This document shows, piece after piece, positions 18,284 to 27,320 of a stretch of DNA of 64,000 nt; within the stretch, counting starts at the first letter, position 1; each line of letters starts with the position of its first letter. Source of the DNA: Parageobacillus sp. KH3-4 (lineage in GTDB: Bacteria > Bacillota > Bacilli > Bacillales > Anoxybacillaceae); the NCBI RefSeq assembly GCF_022846435.1, contig NZ_AP025627.1:468001-532000 (forward strand), written 5' to 3'. The notes beneath the pieces are model-generated. The model did no database searches. It was not told the DNA's origin and was given only the letters and a program-made list of their open reading frames with translations. The position numbers were made by a program, and so were the translations under genes.

Positions 18284-19126
18284 GGGCTGGTACGATGTGT
18301 AGTGATTGTTTGAAAATATGATCCAGTGACTGGAGAACGGATTTCAGGATGGGACCGTCTGCTTGCGGGAGGAATGTTATTGTTGTCGGTCATTCCTCCA
18401 GCTAAAGGAGCAGGCGTTGCCGGTAAAGCAGCGGTGAAAGGAGCGAAAGCGGCCGGGATAGCAGCGGATGTTTCGAAATTGATTTCGAAAACGAGAAACG
18501 TCCTGAATGTTGATAAAATCAAAGGGGCTTTACAAACGATCTATCACCAAGTCATCAAAGGGCCAATCACCGAAACAATCCGTTCGTTCAAGAAGCAATG
18601 GGAGCAACTTCTTGAAAATGTTGGCTCTGTCCTGCATCTGCAAGGATCACGGCTAGCCGCCGCTGGAGTTGGAGCGGTGTCAAGAGGACCGAGGATAGGG
18701 ATCGCGGAAGAATCGATCAACATGTTCAGACATTTCATGATTAAAAAATCTGACGAAGTTATTGAAGGGATGGTGAAAGCTGAGCCTAGTAAGGTAGTAA
18801 ACGTACTCGCTAATTTCCAAAGCAAAAAATTTGTAGTTGATAATCAAACATTCTTACTAGATAAACGAGGAATGAAGCACATTCTTGAAAGACATCATCC
18901 TGAGTATTGGGATGGATCAATAAAAGCAAAACAGACTTTTCTAAGGAAAAATATGTCCATTGATGAGATAGTGAATGCTATAGAAACTATTATAAGGCAG
19001 AATCGGGATACTCTATTAAAAAATGGAACGACCTTTAGTTATCAAATAAAAGGAACCTATAATGGAATAGAATATGTAGTTGGTTTTAACAAAGGACGAG
19101 TTGGTCAATTTTATCCACTTGAATAA
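18284..19126 (+). pseudogene. toxin copy 4: pre-toxin + LXG-RNase-like tip, N-terminus missing
   Basis: Similarity to the pre-toxin module starts at about 18284 (GGCTGGTACGATG), but tandem stops and a 1-nt deletion kill the first 40 bp. An open frame runs from GTG 18326 to 19126 without a ribosome binding site. The tip (from about residue 150) contains LDKRGMKHILERHHPEYW, MSIDEIVNAI and ends GRVGQFYP. This arrangement I associate with the RNase tips of B. subtilis LXG toxins such as YobL/YxiD. The tip is complete but has no secretion module, so it is probably silent. Confidence 0.72.
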
Positions 19127-19141
19127 TAGTAGGTGAGAAAA

Positions 19142-19666
19142 TTGTTTTACGTAAATACTTTCATTTGTAGACCAGATAAAAAAATAAATGACCTATCACT
19201 TTTGAATAATAATATTGAAAGTTATTTCGTGCCAATTACTGATACAAAAGAATTATTGAATATTGAAGAATTACTAGATTTTGAATATTTAAATGGGGCC
19301 ATTCTATTTAAATATGGGGAACAAATTTTGCTTGATGTTACATTATGGGATTTAGTTGATCAATTATGGGCGTATATATTAAATGTCCTTGAGAGTTTGT
19401 TGCGTACAGGAAAAGGCGAGACTTACTTTCCAGATCAACCTGTCAAGCTCCAAATAAACTCAATATCCGAAAATTTAGTGCTTTATGAAATAGAGGCGAA
19501 TGACAATATAAAAGTTGTATTGCCGAAAAGAGAGTTGGTTGAGGCTTTATTGCAGGGGGCCGATGACTTTTTTCAAAGTATGGAGAAGTGTTTCAAAGAG
19601 AAGTGTAATTATGAATATGAAATAGAGAAGATAAAAACTTTGAGAAGAACTGTTTTGAATCAATAG
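19142..19666 (+). CDS. candidate immunity protein of the RNase-like tip
   Basis: A 174-residue acidic protein located 15 bp after the toxin tip. AGGTGAG at 19131-19137 favours the TTG at 19142 (the GTG at 19133 lies inside that site). It has no signal peptide or membrane segment and shows a mixed alpha/beta pattern. Family not recognised; assigned from its position. It is larger than the other immunity proteins of the array. Confidence 0.6.
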   Translation: MFYVNTFICRPDKKINDLSLLNNNIESYFVPITDTKELLNIEELLDFEYLNGAILFKYGEQILLDVTLWDLVDQLWAYILNVLESLLRTGKGETYFPDQPVKLQINSISENLVLYEIEANDNIKVVLPKRELVEALLQGADDFFQSMEKCFKEKCNYEYEIEKIKTLRRTVLNQ

Positions 19667-19739
19667 ATTAGCGTGTTTCTGTCTTCCAAGCAGAATTCAT
19701 ACACTTACCAGCTAAACAAACTCATTAGATAAATTTTGT

Positions 19740-19784
19740 AGGCTTATTCCCATTTACAATTTTAGAAGGAATAAGCCTTTTTTG
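19740..19784 (+). terminator. intrinsic terminator
   Basis: AGGCTTATTCC (19740-19750) pairs with GGAATAAGCCT (19768-19778), followed by a T-run. It differs from the ACCTTGA-type terminators, suggesting the original end of the array. The rest of 19667-19891 shows nothing else. Confidence 0.8.
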
Positions 19785-19891
19785 CATGCTAAACAGCAAA
19801 GGAAGAATAACAAGAAAATGAGAAAATTATACACAGTTAGTAGGTGAAAAACAGGGTTTACATGAATAAAAAACTTTTGGAAAATGCGCTA

Positions 19892-20315
19892 GGCAGACCA
19901 AACGCTTGCCGACAACATGAAAGAATTCGGTCTGGAGCTTCTTGGCTGGTATGACTTGCAGCGGGTGTTTGGGGAATATGACCCGGTGACAGGGGAACGT
20001 CTTTCATTTGGAGATCGCCTGGTTGCGGGAGGAATGTTATTGTTGTCGGTCATTCCTCCAGCTAAAGGAGCAGGCGTTGCCGGTAAAGCAGCGGTGAAAG
20101 GAGCGAAAGCGGCCGGAACCGCAGCGGATGTTTCTAAATTGATCTCGCAAATGAAATATGTTCTCCGCTATGATAAAATCATGCCAGCCTTTCAAGTGGT
20201 ATACCACCAAGTCGTGAAGGCGCTAATTACCCAAGCGATTCGTTCGTTCAAAAAGCAATGGGACGATCTTCTCGACAACGTTCCATTTGTCCAGCGTCAG
20301 CGCGCCTTTGCGTGA
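19892..20315 (+). pseudogene. toxin copy 5: pre-toxin fragment without tip
   Basis: DNA from about 19892 is almost identical to the first toxin (ADNMKEFGLELLGWYDLQ onward). It runs 132 codons from the ATG at 19917, through the Gly/Ala segment and part of the linker, and stops at 20315 before any tip. It has no ribosome binding site, N-terminal module or immunity gene. It is the distal end of the array and could recombine with the intact toxin. Confidence 0.78.
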
Positions 20316-20833
20316 ATCGGTCCAGCACCATAGGTATGGGATGAGTGGTGCCGAGAAAGAAGTAAAATTTTTGCCGTTTTCTATGATTTCCTCTCCATTC
20401 TAGAAATAATTATATTGGCTGGATGAAACTGCTTCATCAGACGTGCTCCTTTCTGCGTACGGACCACGCAATTGGTAAACTGAAAACAGTCCAGCGCTTT
20501 CCTTAAGCAGGTTCCAGTTCAACAACTGCATGGCGATAGCGGTTAAGCATCTTGATTATCTTCAGTGCCCTCTATACACTCCGACATACGCGCAAACCAA
20601 ACCGTTCTAGATTGCGATAGCCAGACAATGGCAGATCGCATTCTTGCTTGAGAATGAAATTTCACATAAACAAAATCACCATGTTCAAGAGTTGCGTAAA
20701 AAATGAATTTATTCCCTTAGCCCCAAAACCAAAAGATTGATCGTCAGTATTATTTTTGGAAGGGAGATGAGTTCACGTTAACGCAAAAGGAAAGGATAGA
20801 CGTTGCAACACGTCTATCCTTTTTCAGCAATGA
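20316..20833. other. gene-free stretch with a decayed transposase-like remnant
   Basis: No intact gene. On the minus strand, about 20510-20655 reads LPLSGYRNLERFGLRVCRSV, a stop, then ALKIIKMLNRYRHAVVELE, resembling the C-terminal end of an IS4-type transposase. The rest is unassigned apart from the katA terminator. Confidence 0.4.
20790..20825 (-). terminator. katA terminator
   Basis: AAAGGATAGACG pairs with CGTCTATCCTTT around GTTGCAACA, with T/A-runs suited to the minus-strand katA transcript. Confidence 0.8.
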
Positions 20834-22300
20834 TTATGCGTTTGTAATCACATCGTCCGGAACTTGCAAGCCAAGCCCTTCGGCAACGCGGCGTCCATAG
20901 TCAGGGTCTGCTTTGTAGAAGTGGCGGATTTGGCGCAGTTTAATTTCTTCTTTTGTCACTTGTTTCAATGATTCTACAATATTTTTCACAAGGCGCGCTT
21001 TTTCCTCTTCGCTCATAAGACGGTATAAGTCTCCAGCTTGCGTATAATGATCATCGTCATCATATGGCACGCTTTCTGCCATGCCGGATACCGGGAATGG
21101 AGTCGTTTTATGTTCTGATACTTCTGTTGGTCCTCCGAAGCTGTTTGGTTCGTAGTTGACAGAACCGCCTCCATTATTGTCAAAGCGCATGAAGCCGTCG
21201 CGTTGATAGTTGTTTACTTCCACGCGCGGACGGTTGATTGGAAGCAAGTTATGGTTCACGCCGACGCGATAACGGTGCGCATCCGCATAAGCGAACAAGC
21301 GGGCTTGCAACATTTTATCTGGTGATGGTTCAACGCCAGGAACTAGGTTTCCAGGCGAGAATGTCGCTTGTTCGACTTCGGCAAAATAATTTTCTGGATT
21401 GCGGTTTAATACCATGCGGCCGACTTCAATTAACGGATAATCTTTGTGCGACCAAACTTTTGTGACGTCGAATGGATTGAAACGGTACGTTTTTGCGTCT
21501 TCTAGCGGCATAATTTGCACATATAATGTCCAAGATGGATAATCGCCTTTTTCGATGGCGTTATATAAATCTTCCGTATGGTAATCCGGGTTTTCTCCAG
21601 CGATTTTTACCGCTAGTTCCGGATCCATGTTTTTCACGCCTTGGTTTGTTTTAAAGTGATATTTCACCCATACCGCTTCGCCTTTTTCATTCACCCATTT
21701 GAATGTATGGCTTCCGTATCCGTTCATATGGCGGTATGTCAATGGGATGCCGCGGTCCCCGAACAAATAAGTGACTTGATGCAAGGATTCCGGAGATAAA
21801 GACCAGAAATCCCACATTGCTGTCGGATTTTTCAAATGGGTGCGCGGGTCGCGCTTTTGTGTATGGATAAAATCTGGGAATTTGATTGCATCACGGATAA
21901 AGAAAATTGGTGTGTTGTTACCGACTATATCGTAGTTTCCTTCTTCCGTGTAAAATTTCACCGCAAAACCGCGCGGGTCGCGGACTGTATCAGCAGATCC
22001 CAATTCACCGGCGACAGTGGAGAAGCGGACGAATACAGGTGTGCGTTTGCCAACACCGTTAAATACTTTCGCTTTTGTGTATTTCGACATGTCGTTTGTT
22101 ACTTCGAAATAGCCGTGCGCGCCAGCGCCTTTCGCATGGACAACGCGTTCTGGGACACGTTCTCTGTTGAAGTGTGCTAATTTTTCGATCAGATGCACGT
22201 CTTGGATTAATGTCGGTCCAGGATTACCGGCTGTAATCGAGTTTTGGTTATCGCCAACAGGTGCTCCCCAACTAGTTGTGAGCTTTTTTGTATCTGCCAT
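20834..22300 (-). CDS. katA: vegetative haem catalase KatA
   Basis: A 488-residue monofunctional clade-3 catalase that converts H2O2 to water and oxygen. The N-terminal part has the distal haem His in [11 protein letters not shown] and the Asn region [10 protein letters not shown]. The proximal haem Tyr lies in [12 protein letters not shown]. Length matches B. subtilis KatA. I start at MADTKK (22300) because GGGGGAAA lies just upstream, not at the in-frame ATG 17 codons earlier. It is transcribed away from the LysR gene and preceded by a promoter and PerR-type box. Confidence 0.95.
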   Translation of the reverse strand: MADTKKLTTSWGAPVGDNQNSITAGNPGPTLIQDVHLIEKLAHFNRERVPERVVHAKGAGAHGYFEVTNDMSKYTKAKVFNGVGKRTPVFVRFSTVAGELGSADTVRDPRGFAVKFYTEEGNYDIVGNNTPIFFIRDAIKFPDFIHTQKRDPRTHLKNPTAMWDFWSLSPESLHQVTYLFGDRGIPLTYRHMNGYGSHTFKWVNEKGEAVWVKYHFKTNQGVKNMDPELAVKIAGENPDYHTEDLYNAIEKGDYPSWTLYVQIMPLEDAKTYRFNPFDVTKVWSHKDYPLIEVGRMVLNRNPENYFAEVEQATFSPGNLVPGVEPSPDKMLQARLFAYADAHRYRVGVNHNLLPINRPRVEVNNYQRDGFMRFDNNGGGSVNYEPNSFGGPTEVSEHKTTPFPVSGMAESVPYDDDDHYTQAGDLYRLMSEEEKARLVKNIVESLKQVTKEEIKLRQIRHFYKADPDYGRRVAEGLGLQVPDDVITNA

Positions 22301-22341
22301 CGTTTGTTTCCCCCCGTTTCGGTTTTCGTTTTCACTAATAA

Positions 22342-22369
22342 ATGATAACATTTATCAAACAAAAGTCAA
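22342..22369 (-). promoter_or_regulatory. katA promoter
   Basis: On the minus strand, TTGACT (22369-22364) and TATCAT (22347-22342) are 16 bp apart. The palindrome TGATAA-N3-TTATCA (22343-22357) overlaps the -10. Confidence 0.55.
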
Positions 22370-22376
22370 TACTTTT

Positions 22377-22391
22377 TTATAATTATTTTAA
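22377..22391. promoter_or_regulatory. PerR-type operator
   Basis: TTATAATTATTTTAA matches the PerR box TTATAATnATTATAA at 13 of 14 defined positions. It lies just upstream of the katA -35, so peroxide-responsive repression is likely. Confidence 0.65.
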
Positions 22392-22432
22392 ATAAATATA
22401 TATGTTAAAAAGAAAATAAATAGCATAAAATA

Positions 22433-23332
22433 TTAGTTTTTTATTTTATCACCAAATTTTTCTTTAAGGATGGCCAAAAAATGATGAGTACTTTTTGGAA
22501 TATAACGATTTTTTTCAATAATTGCCGCTGCTTCTGCACAAATGGAAGAATCGATAATGTCAAGTACACAAATGTCTGGAAGATAGAAAAAAGAAACGGT
22601 CGATTTCGGAACAATGGTAGCTCCGATCCCTTTGGAAACAAGGGAGAGCAAAATCGTTGCATCAGGGCACTCACAAATGATTTTTGGTTCGAAGCCGTGG
22701 CGTCGGCATTCATTAATGACAAGTTCGTATTGTCCCTTTCCTTGAATACGATGAAGAAGAAGAAGGGGAATATCAGCAAATTCTTTCATATACACATGCG
22801 ACTTGGAAATGTTCCATTGCCTTGGAAAAACCGCAATATAAGGATCGTTTGGTAAATGAATCATTTCGTAATGATACGAATCGATAGGAAGGCGGACGAT
22901 TCCAATATCAATTTCTCTCTGCCTCAGTAATTCGCAGATAGAAAAACTATCTCCTTCACGTAAATGAAACTTCACATTTGGAAATGATTGATGAAAAGGT
23001 TCAATGATTTCTGATAAATAGTAAAAGCATGATTTAACGCAACCGATGGATAACACACCACTTGTTCCTTCTTCAATTTCACGGACTTCTAAAATAGCAT
23101 CTTCTAATTGCTGAAGCAGCTGTTTTGCTTTTTTATATAAAATTTTCCCTGGTTCTGTTAATTCTAATTTCTTTCTATTTCTTTCCATCAAAGTGATTCC
23201 TAGAGTTTCCTCCAGCTGTCTTAGTTGTTGGCTTAATGGTGGCTGTGCCATATGCAGCTTTTTAGCCGCTTTTGTAATTTGCCCTTCTTCCACAATTGTC
23301 GCAAAATATTTTAATTGTTTTATGTCAATCAT
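22433..23332 (-). CDS. LysR-family transcriptional regulator
   Basis: A 299-residue LysR-type regulator. The N-terminal winged helix (QLKYFATIVEEGQITKAA...QPPLSQQLRQLE) is typical. The effector-binding domain (about 90-295) is complete. It starts at MIDIKQ (23332), which has GGGGGAAC upstream; an ATG 15 codons earlier is in frame but lacks a site. It is divergent from hpaB, the usual arrangement for a LysR activator, so 4-hydroxyphenylacetate or an intermediate may be its ligand (inference). Confidence 0.88.
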   Translation of the reverse strand: MIDIKQLKYFATIVEEGQITKAAKKLHMAQPPLSQQLRQLEETLGITLMERNRKKLELTEPGKILYKKAKQLLQQLEDAILEVREIEEGTSGVLSIGCVKSCFYYLSEIIEPFHQSFPNVKFHLREGDSFSICELLRQREIDIGIVRLPIDSYHYEMIHLPNDPYIAVFPRQWNISKSHVYMKEFADIPLLLLHRIQGKGQYELVINECRRHGFEPKIICECPDATILLSLVSKGIGATIVPKSTVSFFYLPDICVLDIIDSSICAEAAAIIEKNRYIPKSTHHFLAILKEKFGDKIKN

Positions 23333-23390
23333 GCTTGTTCCCCCTCTTTTGTATATATTTTTTATATAATTAACCAATGTTTTTTATATT

Positions 23391-23404
23391 TTTCATATAT
23401 GAAA
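23391..23404. promoter_or_regulatory. palindrome TTTCATATATGAAA between lysR and hpaB
   Basis: A perfect 14-bp palindrome in the divergent intergenic region. TTTCATATATGA recurs at 28215-28226 before the DapA-like gene. Candidate operator for the LysR or GntR regulator of the cluster. Confidence 0.45.
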
Positions 23405-23477
23405 TCATATGTTATATATTAATTATAAAAATTCAGAAAATAACAATTCAACAAAAGGAGGTGAGTTCTTGGGTGTA

Positions 23478-23491
23478 GGAAAGCGCTTACT
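23478..23491. promoter_or_regulatory. candidate cre site (CcpA) upstream of hpaB
   Basis: GGAAAGCGCTTACT fits the cre consensus TGWNANCGNTNWCA except at the two outermost bases. Its position between the promoter region and hpaB predicts carbon-catabolite repression by roadblock. A strong AAAGGAGGTGAG just before it precedes a 9-codon TTG frame, possibly a leader peptide. Confidence 0.55.
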
Positions 23492-23539
23492 ATCGTAATT
23501 ATACATTAAAACGGATAAAGATGTAGGAGGGGATAACGA

Positions 23540-25015
23540 ATGCCAGCAAAAACAGGTAAAGAGTATATCGAACGTTTAAAAAATGCGAAAAGCAATGTCT
23601 ATATTCATGGAGAAAAAGTGGAGGATGTTACCGAGCATCCAGCGTTTAAAAATGTCATTCAATCGATGGCACGTCTTTATGATCTTCAATACGAAAAGCA
23701 GGAAAAAATGTTATATATGTCACCTACAACGGGAAACAAAGTTGGTATGACATATATTCAGCCTACAACGAAGGAAGAATTGATTGCCAGACGGGAAGCA
23801 ACGCAAGAATGGGCGCGCACTTCCGCGGGAATGATGGGGCGTTCGCCAGATTACTTGAATGCGGAAGTGATGGCGATGGGAGTAGCCAATGACTTGTTCG
23901 CTGAAGATGACCCGATGTTTGCTGAAAACGCGAGAAATTATTATGAATATGCACGCGAAAACGATATTAGCCTTACACACACGCTCATTCATCCACAAAT
24001 GAACCGTTCAAAAGCACAACATGAACAAAAAGATGCGAATGTCCCTTTGCATTTAGTGGAAAAAAGAAAAGATGGCATTATTGTTGATGGTATTCGCCTA
24101 TTGGCGACGCAAGGTGGGATTACTGACGAAATTTTAGTATTCCCGTCCACTGTCAAAAAAGCGGGATCGGGTGAAGACCCTTATTCACTAGCGTTTGCCA
24201 TTCCAAATAATACTCCAGGTGTAAAATTCATTTGTCGTGAAGCGTTTGACTACGGCAAAAGCCATTGGGACCATCCGTTAGGTTCGCGTTTTGAAGAAGG
24301 AGATGCCATCGTTTCATTTGAAAACGTTTTTGTTCCGTGGGAACGCGTGTTTATTTGTGGCAATTCTTCCATTTGCAATCGGACATTCCGTGAAACGAAC
24401 GCGGTTGTTCATATGTCTCATCAAGTGGTTGCCAAAAATATTGTGAAAACAGAATTTATCCTCGGTGTTGTTCTTTGTATTATGGATGCAATTGGTATTG
24501 AGCAATTCCAACATGTCAAAGACAAAGGAACAGAAATTATGTTAGTGCTCGAAACGATGCGCAGCCATTTGTATCGGGCGGAACATAATGCCAAATTGGA
24601 CAAATGGGGAACGATGACTCCAGATTTTGCAGCACTTGACGCAGCGAGAAACTGGTATCCGAGAATTTATCCGCGTCTAGCGGAAATTGTGCGCATTCTT
24701 GGCGCCTCTGGATTAATGGCGATTCCGACAGAAGCTGACTTCAATAATGAAGAAATCGGAGCGATTGTACGTAGAGCGATGCAAGGTGCGCATATCGATG
24801 GATATGAACGTGTGCAACTATTCCGACTGGCATGGGATATGACAATGAGCGCCTTCGGAAGCCGACAAACGCATTATGAATACTACTTTTTTGGTGATCC
24901 AATCCGCATGGGAATGACTTATTTTGATAACTATGAAAAAGATTATTATAAAAATTTGATTTACGAATTTTTAGGAACACCGAAGCTTGCTCATGTTTCT
25001 GCCAATACTCATTAA
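23540..25015 (+). CDS. hpaB: 4-hydroxyphenylacetate 3-monooxygenase, oxygenase component
   Basis: A 491-residue FADH2-dependent monooxygenase of the HpaB family that hydroxylates 4-hydroxyphenylacetate to 3,4-dihydroxyphenylacetate, first step of the pathway. Arg101 and Tyr105 (RSPDY) match catalytic residues of thermophilic HpaB, with the histidines of THTLIHP nearby and a full-length C-terminal flavin region. GTAGGAGGGG precedes the ATG. Reduced flavin would come from the reductase at 26841. First gene of the catabolic cluster. Confidence 0.93.
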   Translation: MPAKTGKEYIERLKNAKSNVYIHGEKVEDVTEHPAFKNVIQSMARLYDLQYEKQEKMLYMSPTTGNKVGMTYIQPTTKEELIARREATQEWARTSAGMMGRSPDYLNAEVMAMGVANDLFAEDDPMFAENARNYYEYARENDISLTHTLIHPQMNRSKAQHEQKDANVPLHLVEKRKDGIIVDGIRLLATQGGITDEILVFPSTVKKAGSGEDPYSLAFAIPNNTPGVKFICREAFDYGKSHWDHPLGSRFEEGDAIVSFENVFVPWERVFICGNSSICNRTFRETNAVVHMSHQVVAKNIVKTEFILGVVLCIMDAIGIEQFQHVKDKGTEIMLVLETMRSHLYRAEHNAKLDKWGTMTPDFAALDAARNWYPRIYPRLAEIVRILGASGLMAIPTEADFNNEEIGAIVRRAMQGAHIDGYERVQLFRLAWDMTMSAFGSRQTHYEYYFFGDPIRMGMTYFDNYEKDYYKNLIYEFLGTPKLAHVSANTH

Positions 25016-25048
25016 TCATTAATAAAAGAAAGTAGGGGGATGAATCGT

Positions 25049-26030
25049 ATGAAGTTTAATATTATCCGTTGTGCGAGAGCGGTGTTAAGAGTGACCGATT
25101 TAAACGCTTCTCGAGATTTCTATGAACGCGCTCTGGGCTTTGTTGTGACTGAAGCAGACAGCAACCATCTATATTTAAGGGGATTGGAGGAATACCATCA
25201 TCATAGTTTATTGTTGAAAAAAGCAGAACAGCCTAGTGTAGAAGTCATTAGCTATAAAGTGTATTCCGAAGAAGATTTAGAGGCTTTGTATGACTTTTTC
25301 CAACAAAAACAGATGAATCCGAAATGGATAGAAGAAGGTCAACAACATGCAATTGGAAGATCTTTCCGCGTTCAAGATGTATCTGGTCTTCCCTTGGAAT
25401 TTTTTGTGAAAATGGATACGATTGAACGGCTGTTGCAGCGATATGATTTGTATCGCGGTGCAAGAGTACAGCGGATTGATCATTTTAACTGCATGGTGAC
25501 AGATGTGCAAACAGCGTACGATTTTTATGTAAAAGAATTAGGATTTGCTTGTTCAGAATATACAGAAACAGAAGATAGACAGTTATGGGCAGCGTGGCTG
25601 CATCGGAAACCGAACGTTCATGATGTCGCGTTTATGAATGGAAAAGGGCCGCGTCCACCATATTGGCTTTTGGCTTTCCGATCAGCTCAGCCTAATTCAC
25701 GCTTGCGATGTGCTTGCTTCGATGGGGTATGCCTCGAGCATCGAACGGGGGCCGGGCCGCCATGGGTTGTCCAATGCCTTTTTCCTTTATTTGAGGGACC
25801 CAGATGGCCATCGAATTGAATTATATACGGGAGACTATTTAACAAGTGACCCTGATTTTCAACCAATTCGCTGGGATATTAACGATCCGCGCCGCCAAAC
25901 GTTCTGGGGACATCAAGCTCCAGACAGCTGGTTTGAAGAGGCATCTATAGTGTTAAATATTCATAACGATAAAGTGGTAGAAGTAACAGAACCAACTTTG
26001 ACAAAAATGAAACCTACATTCATTATTTAA
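25049..26030 (+). pseudogene. hpaD: homoprotocatechuate 2,3-dioxygenase, frameshifted
   Basis: A type I extradiol dioxygenase (VOC fold, about 325 residues if repaired) that opens the ring of 3,4-dihydroxyphenylacetate. The N-terminal frame (to 25819) carries the second-domain start with the first metal His (QRIDHFN). At about 25650-25660 the homology moves to the next frame, which has the second His (VHHIGFW) and the Glu ligand (DPDGHRIELYTGDY) and ends at 26030. Net loss of two bases or gain of one explains this. It may be a real inactivation or a sequencing error. The ATG at 25049 is 9 nt from AGGGGG. Confidence 0.88.
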
Positions 26031-26835
26031 AAATTTATTGGTGGCAAATGGGGAGAAGCCGGAAAATACATTCCACCACTTCTATCTCCATATAATGAAA
26101 AAAACATTTCTGCAATTCCTGTCGCTACTTCAAGCGATGTCGACCAAGCAATTGCGGCTGCTTACCATGCTCGTGAAACAATGACGAAAATGCCGAAACA
26201 TGAACGGGGAAAAATCTTAGAAAATGTGGCCTCCTTTGTTAGAACAACGAAAAGGGGAGGCTGCACACATCCATTGCGCAAGAGCCTGCTAAACCTGTTC
26301 GCGCAGCATTGGAAGAAATCAATCGTACGATCCAAACATATAAATTTTCATCAGAGGAGGCAAAGAGGATTCACGGCAAAACGTTGTGTTAGATGCAGCA
26401 TCTAGTGAAGAAAGCTGAATTGGTGATACTATTCGAGAACCAATTGATGTGATTGAAGCGATTATTCCTTAATTCTCTGGTGAATTTAGTCGCTTACAAA
26501 ACCGGACCTGTTTTTGCTTTTGGAAATACGATTGTCTTAAAGGCGGCTTCGCAAACATTGCTATCTGTTTTCTTTATTGCCAAACTATTGCAAGAGTCTA
26601 TCTTGCCTGATGGTGCATTAAATGTTGTAGCAAGTGGCAGCCTTATTGGTGTCCAAATGTGCAGGATGAAAGGGTAAAAATGGTTACGTTCAAGGAAGAC
26701 CGCAAATATTCCAACATTCGTGTCGGTCATATTCCATATGGTCGAGTAAAAGAAAACGGGATAGGAAGAGTTAAATATGTTATCCAAGAAATGGCGGAAT
26801 GGAAATTGGCAGTGATTATGATAAAAAAGGAGTGA
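26031..26835 (+). pseudogene. aldehyde dehydrogenase pseudogene
   Basis: Decayed NAD(P)-dependent aldehyde dehydrogenase. The start region reads KFIGGKWGEAGKYIPPLLSP and HERGKILENVASFVR. Middle parts are recognisable in shifting frames (KTGPVFAFGNTIVLKAASQT, LPDGALNVVASG). The C-terminus reads PYGRVKENGIGR and EMAEWKLAVI. Several frameshifts and a large deletion of the catalytic Glu/Cys region make it non-functional. It sits between hpaD and hpaC. Confidence 0.85.
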
Positions 26836-26840
26836 AGAAT

Positions 26841-27305
26841 GTGGACGATCGTACATTTAGAAATGCGATGGGGAAATTTGCAACTGGCGTTACTGTCATT
26901 ACATCCTCTTTAAACGGTCAAGTGCGTGGGATGACAGCAAATGCATTCATGTCAGTGTCATTAAATCCGAAGTTGGTTCTTATTTCTGTTGGCGAAAAAG
27001 CTAAAATGAATTCAGTCATTCAACAAACCGGGAAATTTGCTGTCAATATTTTATCTGATCAACAACAAGACCTCTCTATGTTATTTGCTGGACAATTAAA
27101 AGAAGAGCGGAATGTGGAATTTGCTTGGATTGATGGTCATCCGATATTACCAGATTCCTTGGCCAATATTTTGTGTGATGTCGATACCTTATATATTGCA
27201 GGAGACCATACGTTATATATTGGAAAAGTAACAGACATTTACATGAAAGAAGGGGACCCGCTGTTATTTTTTGAAGGAAAATACCGCCATATCGCCAGCC
27301 TTTAA
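26841..27305 (+). CDS. hpaC: flavin reductase component of the HPA monooxygenase
   Basis: A 154-residue flavin reductase of the HpaC/RutF type (FMN-binding split barrel) that supplies reduced flavin to HpaB. Typical motifs are FATGVTVITS, GMTANAFMSVSLNPKLVL and FAVNILS. The GTG at 26841 is preceded by AGGAG 8 nt upstream. Earlier in-frame ATGs belong to the aldehyde dehydrogenase remnant. It directly precedes a flavin-nucleotide gene. Confidence 0.88.
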   Translation: MDDRTFRNAMGKFATGVTVITSSLNGQVRGMTANAFMSVSLNPKLVLISVGEKAKMNSVIQQTGKFAVNILSDQQQDLSMLFAGQLKEERNVEFAWIDGHPILPDSLANILCDVDTLYIAGDHTLYIGKVTDIYMKEGDPLLFFEGKYRHIASL

Positions 27306-27320
27306 ATGGGGGATGAGTCA

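Noticed and set aside
10273-20315. Prophage or CRISPR as explanation for the repeats
   Set aside because: Repeats are long, few and coding; there are no phage structural genes and no short regularly spaced repeats with spacers.
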